Source: Bacillota bacterium (GTDB taxonomy: Bacteria > Bacillota > Ch66 > Ch109). Taken from it: DNA of 64,000 bases. Positions 41,091-49,212 of the stretch are shown here, piece by piece; within the stretch, counting starts at the first letter, position 1; each line of letters starts with the position of its first letter. The notes below the pieces were generated by a model. The model did no database searches, was not told where the DNA came from, and saw only the letters and a list, made by a program, of their open reading frames with translations. A program made the position numbers and the translations under genes. The stretch lies in assembly GCA_013178275.1 (NCBI GenBank), contig JABLWZ010000020.1, positions 1-64,000 on the forward strand, read 5' to 3'.

Positions 41091-41828
41091 TTATTTCTTC
41101 TTCAGCGCTTCGATGGCCCGGCCGGCGTACTCGAAGAGTTTCTGGTCCATGCCGTACTGGGCGGCGTAGTTGGGGGATTCCTGGTACCTCTGCTTCAGGG
41201 TGTTTTCGATGCCGGGGTCGCCGCCGGTGAACATGCTGACGAGTTCGCTCCAGCGGGCGGCCAGCGCCTGCACCTCGGGGCTGTCGGGCGGGGTGCCCTT
41301 TCCCATCTCTTCTTTGACCCGGGCTATCAGCCTCGGCCATTCCTGCTCCACTTCACGTATCTTCTCGGAGCCCAGCATCTCGCCCTGCCGCTTGATGGTC
41401 TCCATCTGCTCGGGGGTGAAGGGATATTTTTCGGTCATGTTTATCACCTCGATGGTCTGAAATAGTTCTTCGGGGCTAACCTCCTTCTTGTCCCGGAGCT
41501 GCTCCGCCAGGGCCTCCAGCCGCTGGTAGAGCCGCTGCTCAAGCTCTATCCGCTCCCGCACCCGGGCCAGGTGCAGCCGGACGACCTCTCCGGGTGAGAA
41601 GCGGGGACTGGCCAGGCACTCCCGTACTTCTTCGAGGGAGAAACCGAGCTGCCGCAGGGACATTATCTGCTGCAGGCGCGCCAGGTCCTCCCGGGTATAG
41701 AGGCGGTGCCCGCTGTCGGTCTGCCGGGAGGGGGAGAGCAGTCTCTCCCGGTCATAGTGGTGCAGGGTGCGGATGGTGAGACCAGTCATCCGGGATACCT
41801 CTCCAACTTTCCAGCATGGTGGCTTCAT
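41091..41828 (-). CDS. MerR family regulator with TipAS drug-binding domain
   Basis: This is a 245-residue activator. Residues 6-75 are the MerR winged helix (WKVGEVSRMTGLTIRTLHHYDRERLLSPSRQTDSGHRLYT). A long coiled-coil dimer helix follows to about 120. The C-terminal TipAS domain (YPFTPEQMETIKRQGEMLGSEKIREVEQEWPRLI, then YAAQYGMDQKLFEYAGRAIEAL) binds thiopeptide-like antibiotics in Streptomyces TipAL. Its own promoter has the stretched 19-base spacer with a dyad that MerR proteins twist open, so autoactivation is expected. No resistance gene lies beside it. Confidence 0.92.
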   Translation of the reverse strand: MKPPCWKVGEVSRMTGLTIRTLHHYDRERLLSPSRQTDSGHRLYTREDLARLQQIMSLRQLGFSLEEVRECLASPRFSPGEVVRLHLARVRERIELEQRLYQRLEALAEQLRDKKEVSPEELFQTIEVINMTEKYPFTPEQMETIKRQGEMLGSEKIREVEQEWPRLIARVKEEMGKGTPPDSPEVQALAARWSELVSMFTGGDPGIENTLKQRYQESPNYAAQYGMDQKLFEYAGRAIEALKKK

Positions 41829-41868
41829 CGTCCCCTCCGTTTTTGGGTTAGTGTGTGCCGGCGAGTTC

Positions 41869-41899
41869 AGTATATAACCTGACGTTACGTCAGGGTCAA
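41869..41899 (-). promoter_or_regulatory. MerR-type promoter with 19-base spacer and dyad
   Basis: On the minus strand TTGACC (41894-41899), a 19-base spacer and TATACT (41869-41874). The palindrome CCTGACGT-t-ACGTCAGG fills the spacer (41878-41894). This is the classical architecture recognised by MerR-family activators. Confidence 0.85.
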
Positions 41900-41928
41900 G
41901 TGTTTTTTTATGATAGCGGTTCGGTGGT

Positions 41929-42111
41929 TCAGAACAGCAGTTGCCCCAGGAGGGTGACGACAGCTCCCCCCATGATGCCCAGCATCCACATCTTGAGGTT
42001 CTCGATCTTTTTTTTGAGGCACTTTATCTCCTGGCTTAGAACCTGGACCCGGTCGCGCAGGCAGTTTATTTCGCTCTCCTGCCGCTGGACGGCTGCCTTC
42101 AGGTCGTTCAT
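41929..42111 (-). CDS. XhlA-like coiled-coil membrane protein, 60 residues
   Basis: Residues 1-40 form a coiled coil with heptad pattern (LKAAVQRQESEINCLRDRVQVLSQEIKCLKKKIENLK). Residues 41-59 are one membrane helix (MWMLGIMGGAVVTLLGQLLF). This is the XhlA hemolysin/holin-accessory arrangement found in phage lysis cassettes and as orphan genes in clostridia. GAGGGTGG lies upstream of the ATG. No other phage genes are nearby. Confidence 0.72.
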   Translation of the reverse strand: MNDLKAAVQRQESEINCLRDRVQVLSQEIKCLKKKIENLKMWMLGIMGGAVVTLLGQLLF

Positions 42112-42314
42112 CCAAGACCACCCTCTCTGTAAAATTATTCCAGTACAGGTTATGCCGGGGAGGGTGATTTGGTGCGAACCTGTCCACTCCGGAGGCGTTT
42201 TGTATTTAGTGCGACGGTGGCTTTAGTCCGGCGCTATATAAGCATTTCACTTTGCTTTTTGAACCAGTATCGGCAGAGGCAAGTACCGAACGAGTCTTCT
42301 TCCTGAATGGGAAA

Positions 42315-42339
42315 GGCCCCGCCGTCTTCGGGCGGGGCC
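42315..42339 (-). terminator. terminator after the stress-protein gene
   Basis: GGCCCCGCC and GGCGGGGCC form a 9-bp stem around GTCTTCG-type loop; TTTCCC follows on the minus strand. Confidence 0.6.
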
Positions 42340-42358
42340 GGGGGTGTGCCCTCGTTAT

Positions 42359-42859
42359 CTACTTGGTACGAACCTGATCGGCGCCGTATTTCCTCAGCAC
42401 TGAAGCGGCATCGCTGACCCGGGTTTCGTCAGATGTGACGGCCACCATTATCTTGCCGGCCTTGATATCCTGTTCGATCTGCCGGCCCTCGGCTTCGGGG
42501 ATGCCCCAGTCGACCAGCCCGCCGGCGATACCGCCGCCGGCTGCACCGGTCAAAAGCCCGGTGATAGGCCCGATGGCGAATAGCGGTCCCAGGCCGGGTA
42601 TGGCCAGGGCGCCCGCCCCGGCGGCCAGCCCCGCAAGTCCGCCCAGCACCCCGCCGGTGGTGGCGCCTCCGGAGATGGGGTTGTCAGAGCCTATCTCCAT
42701 GTCTCTGCCGGCCCCCTTCTGGAAGTCGGTCTTGCCGCGGGCGATGTCGTCTTTGGCGATGACGGAGATTTCCTGGTCGAACCCTTTCTGCCGCAGTTCC
42801 CGTACGGCCTGATCGGCTTTTTCGCGGGAACCGAAGGTACTGATTACTAGTTTCGCCAA
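42359..42859 (-). CDS. general stress protein, YflT/glycine-zipper type
   Basis: This is a 166-residue protein. Residues 1-45 match the heat-induced stress (YflT) domain: KLVISTFGSREKADQAVRELRQKGFDQEISVIAKDD. Residues 60-118 are a Gly/Ala-rich hydrophobic region (GGATTGGVLGGLAGLAAGAG, FAIGPITGLLTGAAGGGIAGGL), a glycine-zipper-like membrane insertion. The C-terminus (RQIEQDIKAGKIMVAVTSDE) repeats the first fold. The role in stress is known only from expression of relatives. Confidence 0.85.
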   Translation of the reverse strand: MAKLVISTFGSREKADQAVRELRQKGFDQEISVIAKDDIARGKTDFQKGAGRDMEIGSDNPISGGATTGGVLGGLAGLAAGAGALAIPGLGPLFAIGPITGLLTGAAGGGIAGGLVDWGIPEAEGRQIEQDIKAGKIMVAVTSDETRVSDAASVLRKYGADQVRTK

Positions 42860-43022
42860 TTGGATTCCTCCTTCTTGGTTTGGTTAGTGGTTACCGTACC
42901 TAGTTTTCCCAGGGCCTCGGCATCTATACGGTTTAATAAAATTGGTTTTGGGCAGGTTTTTTAAAGGTTTCTGTGGAAACTAGTAAGGGTGCTAATGTTT
43001 CAGGTTGAAGGAGCTGTACTGG

Positions 43023-43832
43023 ATGGAGCGGGATGAGCTAATCGAACGGATCAGTCAGCGGCCGGTGTGGCGCTGCAGCCGGGGCGAGTGGCAGCACCTG
43101 GACGACCTGGTGGTGACCGAGTTCGCGGCCACGATCTACTTGAACGGGAATGAGCTGGTGACCCTGCTCTGTTCCCCGGAGTACCTGGAGGACCTGGCGG
43201 TGGGGTTCCTGTCCGGCGAAGGGCTTTTGGCGGGCGCTGACGACCTGGAATCGGTGAAGGCCGACTATCAGCTGGGGCAGGTCTGGGTGACCAGCCGGGG
43301 AACTTCGGTGCTGGCGGAAAAGACCTTCCTGAAGCGGTACCTGACCACCGGATGCGGCAAGGGCACGACCTTTTACAGCCTGGATGACAGCCTGCGGGCG
43401 GCTCCTCTCGAGAGTTCGCTACGGATCGCCCAGGAGAAGATAAGCGAATCGACAAGGGCCTTTCAGGACCGGTCGGAGCTGTTCCACCAGACTGGCGGGG
43501 TGCACAGCGCGGCCCTGGGCGATGATGGCGGGATCAGGCTGTTTCGGGAGGACCTGGGACGCCACAATGCCCTGGACAAGCTGATCGGCTGCTGTGTGCG
43601 GGAGGGGATCGACCCGGGCGGGTTTTTCCTGATGGTCAGCGGTCGTATTTCTTCTGAGATTTTGATGAAGTCGGTGAAGGCGGGGCTCCAGATCGTGATC
43701 TCCCGCTCGGCCCCGACCAGCCTGGCGGTGGACCTGGCGGAGCGGCTGGGGGTCACCCTGATCGGGTTCGCCCGCGGCGGGAGGTTCAATGTCTACTGCC
43801 ACCGGGACCGGGTGGTGGAGGCGGGGACCTGA
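43023..43832 (+). CDS. fdhD: formate dehydrogenase accessory sulfurtransferase FdhD
   Basis: FdhD passes sulfur from a cysteine desulfurase to the molybdenum or tungsten bis-MGD cofactor of formate dehydrogenase. This 269-residue copy has family landmarks CSPEYLEDLAVGFLSGEGLL, RYLTTGCGKGTTFY, TGGVHSAAL, FREDLGRHNALDKLIGCC and MVSGRISSEILMKSVKAG. Where E. coli FdhD has a CxxC pair, this protein has only one Cys in TTGCGKG. The ATG at 43023 follows AGGAG by nine bases; TTG 43005 is the alternative. No formate dehydrogenase gene is in the window. The RACo-like gene follows after 43 bases. Confidence 0.92.
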   Translation: MERDELIERISQRPVWRCSRGEWQHLDDLVVTEFAATIYLNGNELVTLLCSPEYLEDLAVGFLSGEGLLAGADDLESVKADYQLGQVWVTSRGTSVLAEKTFLKRYLTTGCGKGTTFYSLDDSLRAAPLESSLRIAQEKISESTRAFQDRSELFHQTGGVHSAALGDDGGIRLFREDLGRHNALDKLIGCCVREGIDPGGFFLMVSGRISSEILMKSVKAGLQIVISRSAPTSLAVDLAERLGVTLIGFARGGRFNVYCHRDRVVEAGT

Positions 43833-43875
43833 TGAAGCCGGCTGTATTTATTACGGGTATGACGGAGAGGGGTTT

Positions 43876-45777
43876 ATGAAGAAGGTTAAGGTGAGGTTTG
43901 TCCCCAGCGGGGTGGAGGTCTGGGTGCCGCCGGGTGAGACCCTGCGCGAGGCGCTCTTGATCGCGGGGCTGTCCCTGGAGACCCCCTGCGCCGGCTGGGG
44001 TGTGTGCGGTAAGTGCAAGGTGAGGATGGAGCCGATCCTGCGGAGCCTGGAGGTGACCACCCCGGAGCTGAAGCACCTGACCATGGAGGAGATCCAGCAG
44101 GGGTACCGGCTGGCCTGCCAGGTCAACCTGACGCAGGACGTGGAGGTGCACCTGTCGCCCGACTTCCTGGAGGTCCTGAAGAAGACGGTGGACATTTCCC
44201 GGCCGTCGGTGGGAACGGCTTTTCCCCTGCGGCCGGTGGTTTCCAAGGTCTACCTGGAACTGCCCGCGCCGACCCTGCAGGACCGGCTGGCGGACTGGGA
44301 GAGGTTGGAACGGGGACTGGTGGAGAACCGCTGCCTGCCTCGCCAGGAGCAGGGTGACAACGGTCTGCACCTGGATGGCGAACTGCTGCGGACTCTGCCT
44401 TCTATCATGCGGGAGGCGGACTACCGGGTGACGGTGGTTCTATATGAAAACAAGCTTATCGCGGTGGAGCCCGGCGATACCTCGGGGCAGCTTTACGGGG
44501 TGGCGCTTGATCTGGGTACTACCACGATGGCGGGGGCGCTGCTGGACCTGAGGACGGGCGAACAGCTGGCGGTGGTGAGCAAGGCCAATCCCCACATCTC
44601 GGTGGGGGCCGATGTGATATCCCGCATCTCTTTCGTGAGCCAGGGGGAGAAGCATCTGGCGGATCTACAAGAGCTGATAGTGGCGACTGTCAACCTGATC
44701 ATCGAGGAACTGCTGATCATCAGCGGGGTGAACCGGCGGTACGTGTACGAGATAACCGCGGTGGGGAACACGGTGATCCACCACCTCTTCCTGGGGCTGG
44801 ACCCTACCTTCCTGGGGCAGGGGCCTTATGTGCCGGTGGTGACCCGGCCGCTCACGGTGAGGGCGCGCCGGCTTGGCATCAGGATAGCCGAGGGCGGGTA
44901 CCTCTACCTGCTGCCGAATATCGCGGGTTTCATGGGGGGAGACGCGGTGGGGGTCATCCTGGCGACCGGCCTCTACCAGAGTTCGCAGGTGCGGCTGGCG
45001 GTGGATATCGGAACTAACGGCGAGATCATCCTGGGTTCGGCGGAGGAGATCCTGGCCTGCTCGACGGCGGCGGGGCCGGCCTTCGAGGGCTCCCGGATCA
45101 AGCACGGGATGCGGGCGGTGACCGGGGCTGTCGAAAAGGTGGCCATCGACGATGATGTGGTGCTGGGGGTGATCGGTGAGGCGGAGCCGCATGGGATCTC
45201 GGGTTCGGGCTTGATCGACGCGGTGGCGGAACTGCTGCGGTTGGGAGTGATCGATATGACCGGCCGGTTCCTGCCCCTGGAGGAGGTGCCGGCGGGTGTC
45301 CCTCAGAAGGTGCGCCGGAGACTGGTCGAGGATAGCGGGAAACGGGAGTTTGTACTGGCGTGGCCGGGGGAGAACGGGGACCGGCCCGCGATAACGATAA
45401 CCCAGGAGGATATCCGGGAACTGCAGCTGGCCAAGGGGGCACTGGCGGCCGGCATCAGCGTGCTGAAAAAGGAGCTGGGGGTGAAACCGCAGCAGATCAT
45501 CGAAATCTTCCTGGCGGGCGCGTTCGGCAGCGGGATCAACCCCGCCAGCGCGCGGGCGATCGGGCTGATACCCAACCTGAAGCTGGAGCGGATCGTGGCG
45601 GTGGGCAACGCGGCCGGGGCCGGGGCGCAGCTGGTGCTGCTGTCCAGTTCCGCGAGGAAGCAGGCGGAAGGAATCGCCCGCGAGGTCCGATATGTCGAAC
45701 TCTCGGGGCGAGAGGACTTCCAGGAGGCTTTCCTGGGGGCGATGTATTTTCCGCGGCTTAGTCCGCCAGGGGGTTGA
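43876..45777 (+). CDS. 2Fe-2S/ASKHA (DUF4445) protein, RACo-like corrinoid activator
   Basis: This 633-residue protein has an N-terminal plant-type ferredoxin domain with Cys 38, 44, 47 and 81 (TPCAGWGVCGKCKVRM), a linker domain, and a large C-terminal ASKHA ATPase (VALDLGTTTMAGALLDL, DIGTNGEIILGSAEEILACS, AGPAFEGSRI, FLAGAFGSGINP). Relatives reductively reactivate corrinoid methyl-transfer proteins in acetogens and methylotrophic anaerobes, using ATP. No corrinoid protein or methyltransferase lies nearby, so the client is unknown. The ATG at 43876 follows GAGAGGGG; the longer frame upstream overlaps fdhD. Its end overlaps the convergent DUF1015 gene by 20 bases. Confidence 0.9.
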   Translation: MKKVKVRFVPSGVEVWVPPGETLREALLIAGLSLETPCAGWGVCGKCKVRMEPILRSLEVTTPELKHLTMEEIQQGYRLACQVNLTQDVEVHLSPDFLEVLKKTVDISRPSVGTAFPLRPVVSKVYLELPAPTLQDRLADWERLERGLVENRCLPRQEQGDNGLHLDGELLRTLPSIMREADYRVTVVLYENKLIAVEPGDTSGQLYGVALDLGTTTMAGALLDLRTGEQLAVVSKANPHISVGADVISRISFVSQGEKHLADLQELIVATVNLIIEELLIISGVNRRYVYEITAVGNTVIHHLFLGLDPTFLGQGPYVPVVTRPLTVRARRLGIRIAEGGYLYLLPNIAGFMGGDAVGVILATGLYQSSQVRLAVDIGTNGEIILGSAEEILACSTAAGPAFEGSRIKHGMRAVTGAVEKVAIDDDVVLGVIGEAEPHGISGSGLIDAVAELLRLGVIDMTGRFLPLEEVPAGVPQKVRRRLVEDSGKREFVLAWPGENGDRPAITITQEDIRELQLAKGALAAGISVLKKELGVKPQQIIEIFLAGAFGSGINPASARAIGLIPNLKLERIVAVGNAAGAGAQLVLLSSSARKQAEGIAREVRYVELSGREDFQEAFLGAMYFPRLSPPGG

Positions 45778-47080
45778 TGACCAGGCCGGTGATCAGCTTG
45801 GGATAGAAGTAGGTGGATTTCTGGGGCATCTTCTCGCCGTTGTTGGCGACCGCGACGATTTCCTGCACCCGGGTGGGGTTCAGGAAGAAGGCGGCCTGCT
45901 CGATACCTGAATCGACGGCCTCGACGGCTTCGGTTTCGTCGTGGGTGTACGAGAGGTGGTCCTGGTTCTTGCGGTTTTCGCTCCCGATCTGCAGCAGCCG
46001 GTCCAGGACCAGATTGTCGAGGATGGCGACATCCAGGCTGCTCCAGTCCACGGAGCGGCCTTCAAAAAGGGATGCTGGAGCGATCTCGCTCTTTAAGCTC
46101 ATGAGGTAGAATACCTTGTCCCGGGAGTAGAACCCGAAGGTATGGTTGGTTTTGCCCCGGGAGTCCATTTCGGTGAAGAAGCCCCGGATCGCTGCGGGCA
46201 GTTCAGCCCGGGCCGAGGGCAGCGGGTAGGCCTCCAGCTTAAAGTAGGAGAGCAGACGCTCCTTGAAGGAGTCGGGATCGAACTCTTTCAGGTTCTTGAC
46301 CAGGCGGTGGGTGGGCAGGATCAGCAGGCCGGGGTCATAGAGGTTGACCAGGGTAATCAGCACGGTGGGGTTGGTGGCTTCTCCCCGGGACTGGCTTTCC
46401 TGATAATAGTTCAGCGCGGTCTCGAAGCGGTGGTGGCCGTCGGCTATGTAGATAGTCAGGTCCTTCATGGCCTTGATAATCTTCTGCTGGGTCTTGGAGT
46501 TGGTGATGACCCAAAGGCGATGGCCTTCTCCGGCCTCGTCGATGAAGTCGACGTCGGGGGAGCGTTTGCCGCGCGCCGCCTGCAGGGCCTGGTTTATCTC
46601 TTCCGAGGGGTCGTCATAGAGCCCGAAGACCGGGCTGAAGTTGGCCTTGCAGGCCCGCATCAGCTGCAGGCGGTCGGCCTTGGGCTTGGAGAGGGTCTCT
46701 TCGTGCGGCAGTACGTTCCCCGGCCCGTAGGAGGCCAGTTCTACTCCGCAGATGAACCCGGTGCGCATCTGGCGTTTGCCGTCGAGGGTAAACTCCTGTT
46801 CGTACAGGTAGAAAGCGGGTTTCTTTTCGCGGGTGAGGACTCCTTCTTCCAGCCAGCGGGCGAAGTATCCGGCCGCCCGGGTATAGCGGTTGTTGCGGTC
46901 GTCATCCTGCTGGAAGGTCTGTCCCAGTTCCAGGCGGATGATGTTGTGGGCGTGACGGGCGTAGTATCGGGCCTGAGCCGTGTTGTCGATGATGTCGTAC
47001 GGGGGAGTCACCACCTCGGCAATGCTGCCAACCTTCTCCTGATTAAAGCGGATACCTCGGATAGGGACTATGGTGGCCAT
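45758..47080 (-). CDS. DUF1015 family protein
   Basis: This 440-residue soluble protein matches the DUF1015 family: VPIRGIRFNQEKVGSIAEVVTPPYDII, ARHAHNIIRLELGQ, LYEQEF, FIADGHHRFETAL-type motif (here YIADGHHRFETALNYYQES), MTLVNLYDPGLLILPTHRLV. Some members are near serine-synthesis genes and are related to SbnI-like serine kinases, but the reaction of most is unproven. The start is the ATG at 47080 behind GGGAGG; a longer frame upstream covers the promoter and leader and is rejected. A two-hairpin leader precedes it. Confidence 0.88.
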   Translation of the reverse strand: MATIVPIRGIRFNQEKVGSIAEVVTPPYDIIDNTAQARYYARHAHNIIRLELGQTFQQDDDRNNRYTRAAGYFARWLEEGVLTREKKPAFYLYEQEFTLDGKRQMRTGFICGVELASYGPGNVLPHEETLSKPKADRLQLMRACKANFSPVFGLYDDPSEEINQALQAARGKRSPDVDFIDEAGEGHRLWVITNSKTQQKIIKAMKDLTIYIADGHHRFETALNYYQESQSRGEATNPTVLITLVNLYDPGLLILPTHRLVKNLKEFDPDSFKERLLSYFKLEAYPLPSARAELPAAIRGFFTEMDSRGKTNHTFGFYSRDKVFYLMSLKSEIAPASLFEGRSVDWSSLDVAILDNLVLDRLLQIGSENRKNQDHLSYTHDETEAVEAVDSGIEQAAFFLNPTRVQEIVAVANNGEKMPQKSTYFYPKLITGLVINPLAD

Positions 47081-47131
47081 GCATTTACCTCCCGTTGCTT
47101 GAGAATTTGGTTTACAATTCTGATGCGGTGA

Positions 47132-47194
47132 GGTGCGGCTGAAAGCTCGCCCGCACCATTGGTCAGGGGCCACCAAGTTTTTATGGTGACCAAT
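47132..47194 (-). promoter_or_regulatory. two-hairpin RNA leader of the DUF1015 gene
   Basis: On the minus strand the transcript starts almost at ATTGGTCA, which pairs with TGACCAAT (47158-47165 with 47187-47194). A second hairpin follows at once: GGTGCGG with CCGCACC (47132-47138 with 47151-47157). Then comes an unpaired stretch to GGGAGG. This may be a regulatory RNA or a stabilising leader; I do not match it to a known riboswitch. Confidence 0.45.
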
Positions 47195-47198
47195 CCCT

Positions 47199-47227
47199 AT
47201 TTTAGTACATGTACCGAGCAAATTCAA
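47199..47227 (-). promoter_or_regulatory. promoter of the DUF1015 gene
   Basis: On the minus strand TTGAAT (47222-47227), a 17-base spacer and TAAAAT (47199-47204). The spacer carries the perfect palindrome GTACATGTAC (47205-47214), a possible operator. Confidence 0.65.
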
Positions 47228-47306
47228 CGAAGAAATCTGTACATTGCTTGCTGATAATGGCTTATTCCGGGTAGAATAGGGCATAGGAAGAAAGTGAGGC
47301 GGGCTG

Positions 47307-48068
47307 ATGCTTGTCGATTATCACATCCACGGGATGGGGCACCGGGATTTTCCGCACTCTGTGGAGTCTCTGGCCCGATTTGTCGAGGCGGCGCTGGGGA
47401 AGGGGATAGCGGAGGTCGGTTTCGCCGACCACGACTACTACCTGCGGGATATAAGGTTTTCTAATTTTGAGGAACTGAGGACCCGGTTTCCGGGTATCGG
47501 CATCAAGGTAGGGCTGGAGGTGGAATTTTTTCCCGGGCAGGAGACGGAAACCAATGACCGGTTGGCAGGGTGCCGTTTCGATTACCTGATCGGTTCGGTT
47601 CATTATATCGGCGAGTGGCTGTTTGACCACCCTGACTATATCGAGGGGTTTTCGGCCTGGGACATCGACCAGCTGTACCGGGTTTATTTCGGGCTGGTGG
47701 CCCGGATGGCCCGTACGAGGCTGTTTGATATGGTGGGACACCTGGACCTGATCAAGATCTTCGGTCACCGAGCCAAGTCGCCGGTGCTCAAGATGGTCCA
47801 GCCCACCCTGGAAGAGATAAGGGACAGCGGTATGGTGATTGAGGTCAATACCGCAGGGCTGCACCGCCCGGTACAGGAGCAGTATCCTGCCAAGGACCTC
47901 CTGAAGGCGGCTTTTCAGATGGGGATTCCGATAACCCTCAGTTCGGACGCCCATGCTCCGGAGCAGGTGGGGCGCGACCTGCTTCTGGCCCGCGAGATGG
48001 CCCGGGAGGTTGGGTATCGCGAGGCGGCGACCTTCAGTGGGCGGGAAAGGATAATGGTCCCGCTGTAG
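47307..48068 (+). CDS. PHP-domain phosphatase, histidinol-phosphatase (HisJ) type
   Basis: This 253-residue metal-dependent PHP phosphoesterase has metal ligands in DYHIHGMGH (H6, H8), FADHDYYL, GLEVEFFPG, GSVHYIGEW, MVGHLDLIKIFG and SSDAHAPEQVG, the full set expected for the fold. HisJ-type enzymes dephosphorylate histidinol phosphate, the step after HisC, whose gene lies 30 kb away. Other PHP proteins act on other phosphates, so the assignment is probable rather than sure. GAAAGTGAGG precedes the ATG. Confidence 0.82.
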   Translation: MLVDYHIHGMGHRDFPHSVESLARFVEAALGKGIAEVGFADHDYYLRDIRFSNFEELRTRFPGIGIKVGLEVEFFPGQETETNDRLAGCRFDYLIGSVHYIGEWLFDHPDYIEGFSAWDIDQLYRVYFGLVARMARTRLFDMVGHLDLIKIFGHRAKSPVLKMVQPTLEEIRDSGMVIEVNTAGLHRPVQEQYPAKDLLKAAFQMGIPITLSSDAHAPEQVGRDLLLAREMAREVGYREAATFSGRERIMVPL

Positions 48069-48082
48069 GGTCAACCCAGAGG

Positions 48083-48186
48083 TTGACACTTTCTCCAGGT
48101 ATATTCGATTATTGTACCTGTATCCGATAGGAAAAGTAAAAGTAGGTCCTTAGGTCCAGCTAAACGGAGGAAGCTGGCTACTAAGG
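48083..48186 (+). promoter_or_regulatory. promoter and hairpin leader upstream of ridA
   Basis: TTGACA (48083-48088), 18 bases and GATTAT (48107-48112) form a possible promoter. The leader contains CCTTAG/CTAAGG with inner CCAGC/GCTGG (48148-48186), whose loop displays GGAGG. The TTGACA also lies in a GTCAACC/GGTTGAC hairpin just after the PHP gene. Confidence 0.45.
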
Positions 48187-48234
48187 AAATAAAGTGAGGG
48201 TTAACTGACAGTTTTTTTCAAGGAGGTTCGGGTT

Positions 48235-48693
48235 ATGGTGGAGGAGAGGGTCCGGCAGTTGGGGCTGGTTATCCCGAAGGTTGCTCCGCCGGTGGCGGCC
48301 TATCAGCCGGGGGTGCTGGCGGGGGACCTGCTGTTTGTCTCGGGCCAGCTTCCTACTGTGGATGGGGAGCTAAAGTACCGGGGACGGCTGGGTGCAGAGC
48401 TGACTGTGGAGGAAGGCTATCAGGCCGCCCGTGCCTGCGCCCTGAACTGCCTGGCGGTGGTGAAGAGCTTTACCGGCTCGCTGGACCGGGTGGTCAGGAT
48501 AGTGAAGCTGAACGGGTATGTAAGCAGTGCTCCTGACTTTTTCCAGCAGCCGCAGGTGGTGAACGGGGCTTCCGAGCTGCTGGGGGAGGTCTTTGGCGAG
48601 GCGGGACGCCACGCCCGGGCGGCGATCGGGGTGAGCAGCCTGCCGCTGGGCGCCGCGGTGGAGGTCGATCTGGTGGTGCAGGTGCTGCTCTAA
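48235..48693 (+). CDS. ridA: RidA (YjgF) family protein
   Basis: This 152-residue Rid-family protein has LFVSGQLPTVDGELKYRGRLGAELTVEEGYQAAR and the C-terminal AGRHARAAIGVSSLPLGAAVEVDLVVQ. RidA deaminates the reactive enamine/imine released by PLP dehydratases and protects PLP enzymes; the catalytic-type arginine is in GRHARAAIG. The DGELKYRG insertion marks a Rid subgroup distinct from archetypal RidA, so activity is not certain. AAGGAGG lies eight bases before the ATG. YlbF-like gene 37 bases downstream. Confidence 0.85.
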   Translation: MVEERVRQLGLVIPKVAPPVAAYQPGVLAGDLLFVSGQLPTVDGELKYRGRLGAELTVEEGYQAARACALNCLAVVKSFTGSLDRVVRIVKLNGYVSSAPDFFQQPQVVNGASELLGEVFGEAGRHARAAIGVSSLPLGAAVEVDLVVQVLL

Positions 48694-48730
48694 GCCGTTC
48701 GGGTATCTTTCGTAGTTGAGGAGGTTTTTT

Positions 48731-49081
48731 ATGCTGGTTTATGATCTGGCCCGCCAACTGGCAAAGGAGATCGGGGAGAGCGAAGAGTACCGGCTGCTGC
48801 TCAAGGCCAAGGAACGCATCAACCAGAACGAGGCTGCGAGGGTGATGCTGGAGGATTTTCAGAAGCAGCAGTTGGAGCTGCAGCAGACGATCATAAAGGG
48901 GGAGGCGGTGCCGGAAGACAAGGCCCGGCAGCTCGAGGAGCTGAACAAGATACTGGCGGCGAACCCGTCCATTACCGAGTACCGGGTCGCGGAACTGCGG
49001 CTGGTCAGGTTGATGGGAGATGTGGAGAAGATACTGTGGGATTCGGTCCAGGATGCCCTGATGGTGAAACCGGAGGTCTGA
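48731..49081 (+). CDS. YlbF/YmcA family protein
   Basis: This 116-residue helical protein is of the YlbF family: MLVYDLARQLAKEIGESEEYRLLLKAKERI, LEDFQKQQLELQQTIIKGE, then VAELRLVRLMGDVEKIL. In Bacillus YlbF, YmcA and YaaT form an Fe-S complex that stimulates RNase Y and is needed for sporulation, competence and biofilm formation. The ATG at 48731 follows GAGGAGG; an upstream ATG is part of that site and is rejected. It is probably co-transcribed with ridA. Confidence 0.82.
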   Translation: MLVYDLARQLAKEIGESEEYRLLLKAKERINQNEAARVMLEDFQKQQLELQQTIIKGEAVPEDKARQLEELNKILAANPSITEYRVAELRLVRLMGDVEKILWDSVQDALMVKPEV

Positions 49082-49212
49082 GGTTTAAAATCATGTGGCC
49101 AGTTCTATTTTTTGCTTATAAGCTGGACCTTTCGCCTTGATTGTAATAGAATTGAACATAGATATGGAAATTTTAGTAATAATTTTGGCGGCAGAGGAGG
49201 AGAATCCTTTAC

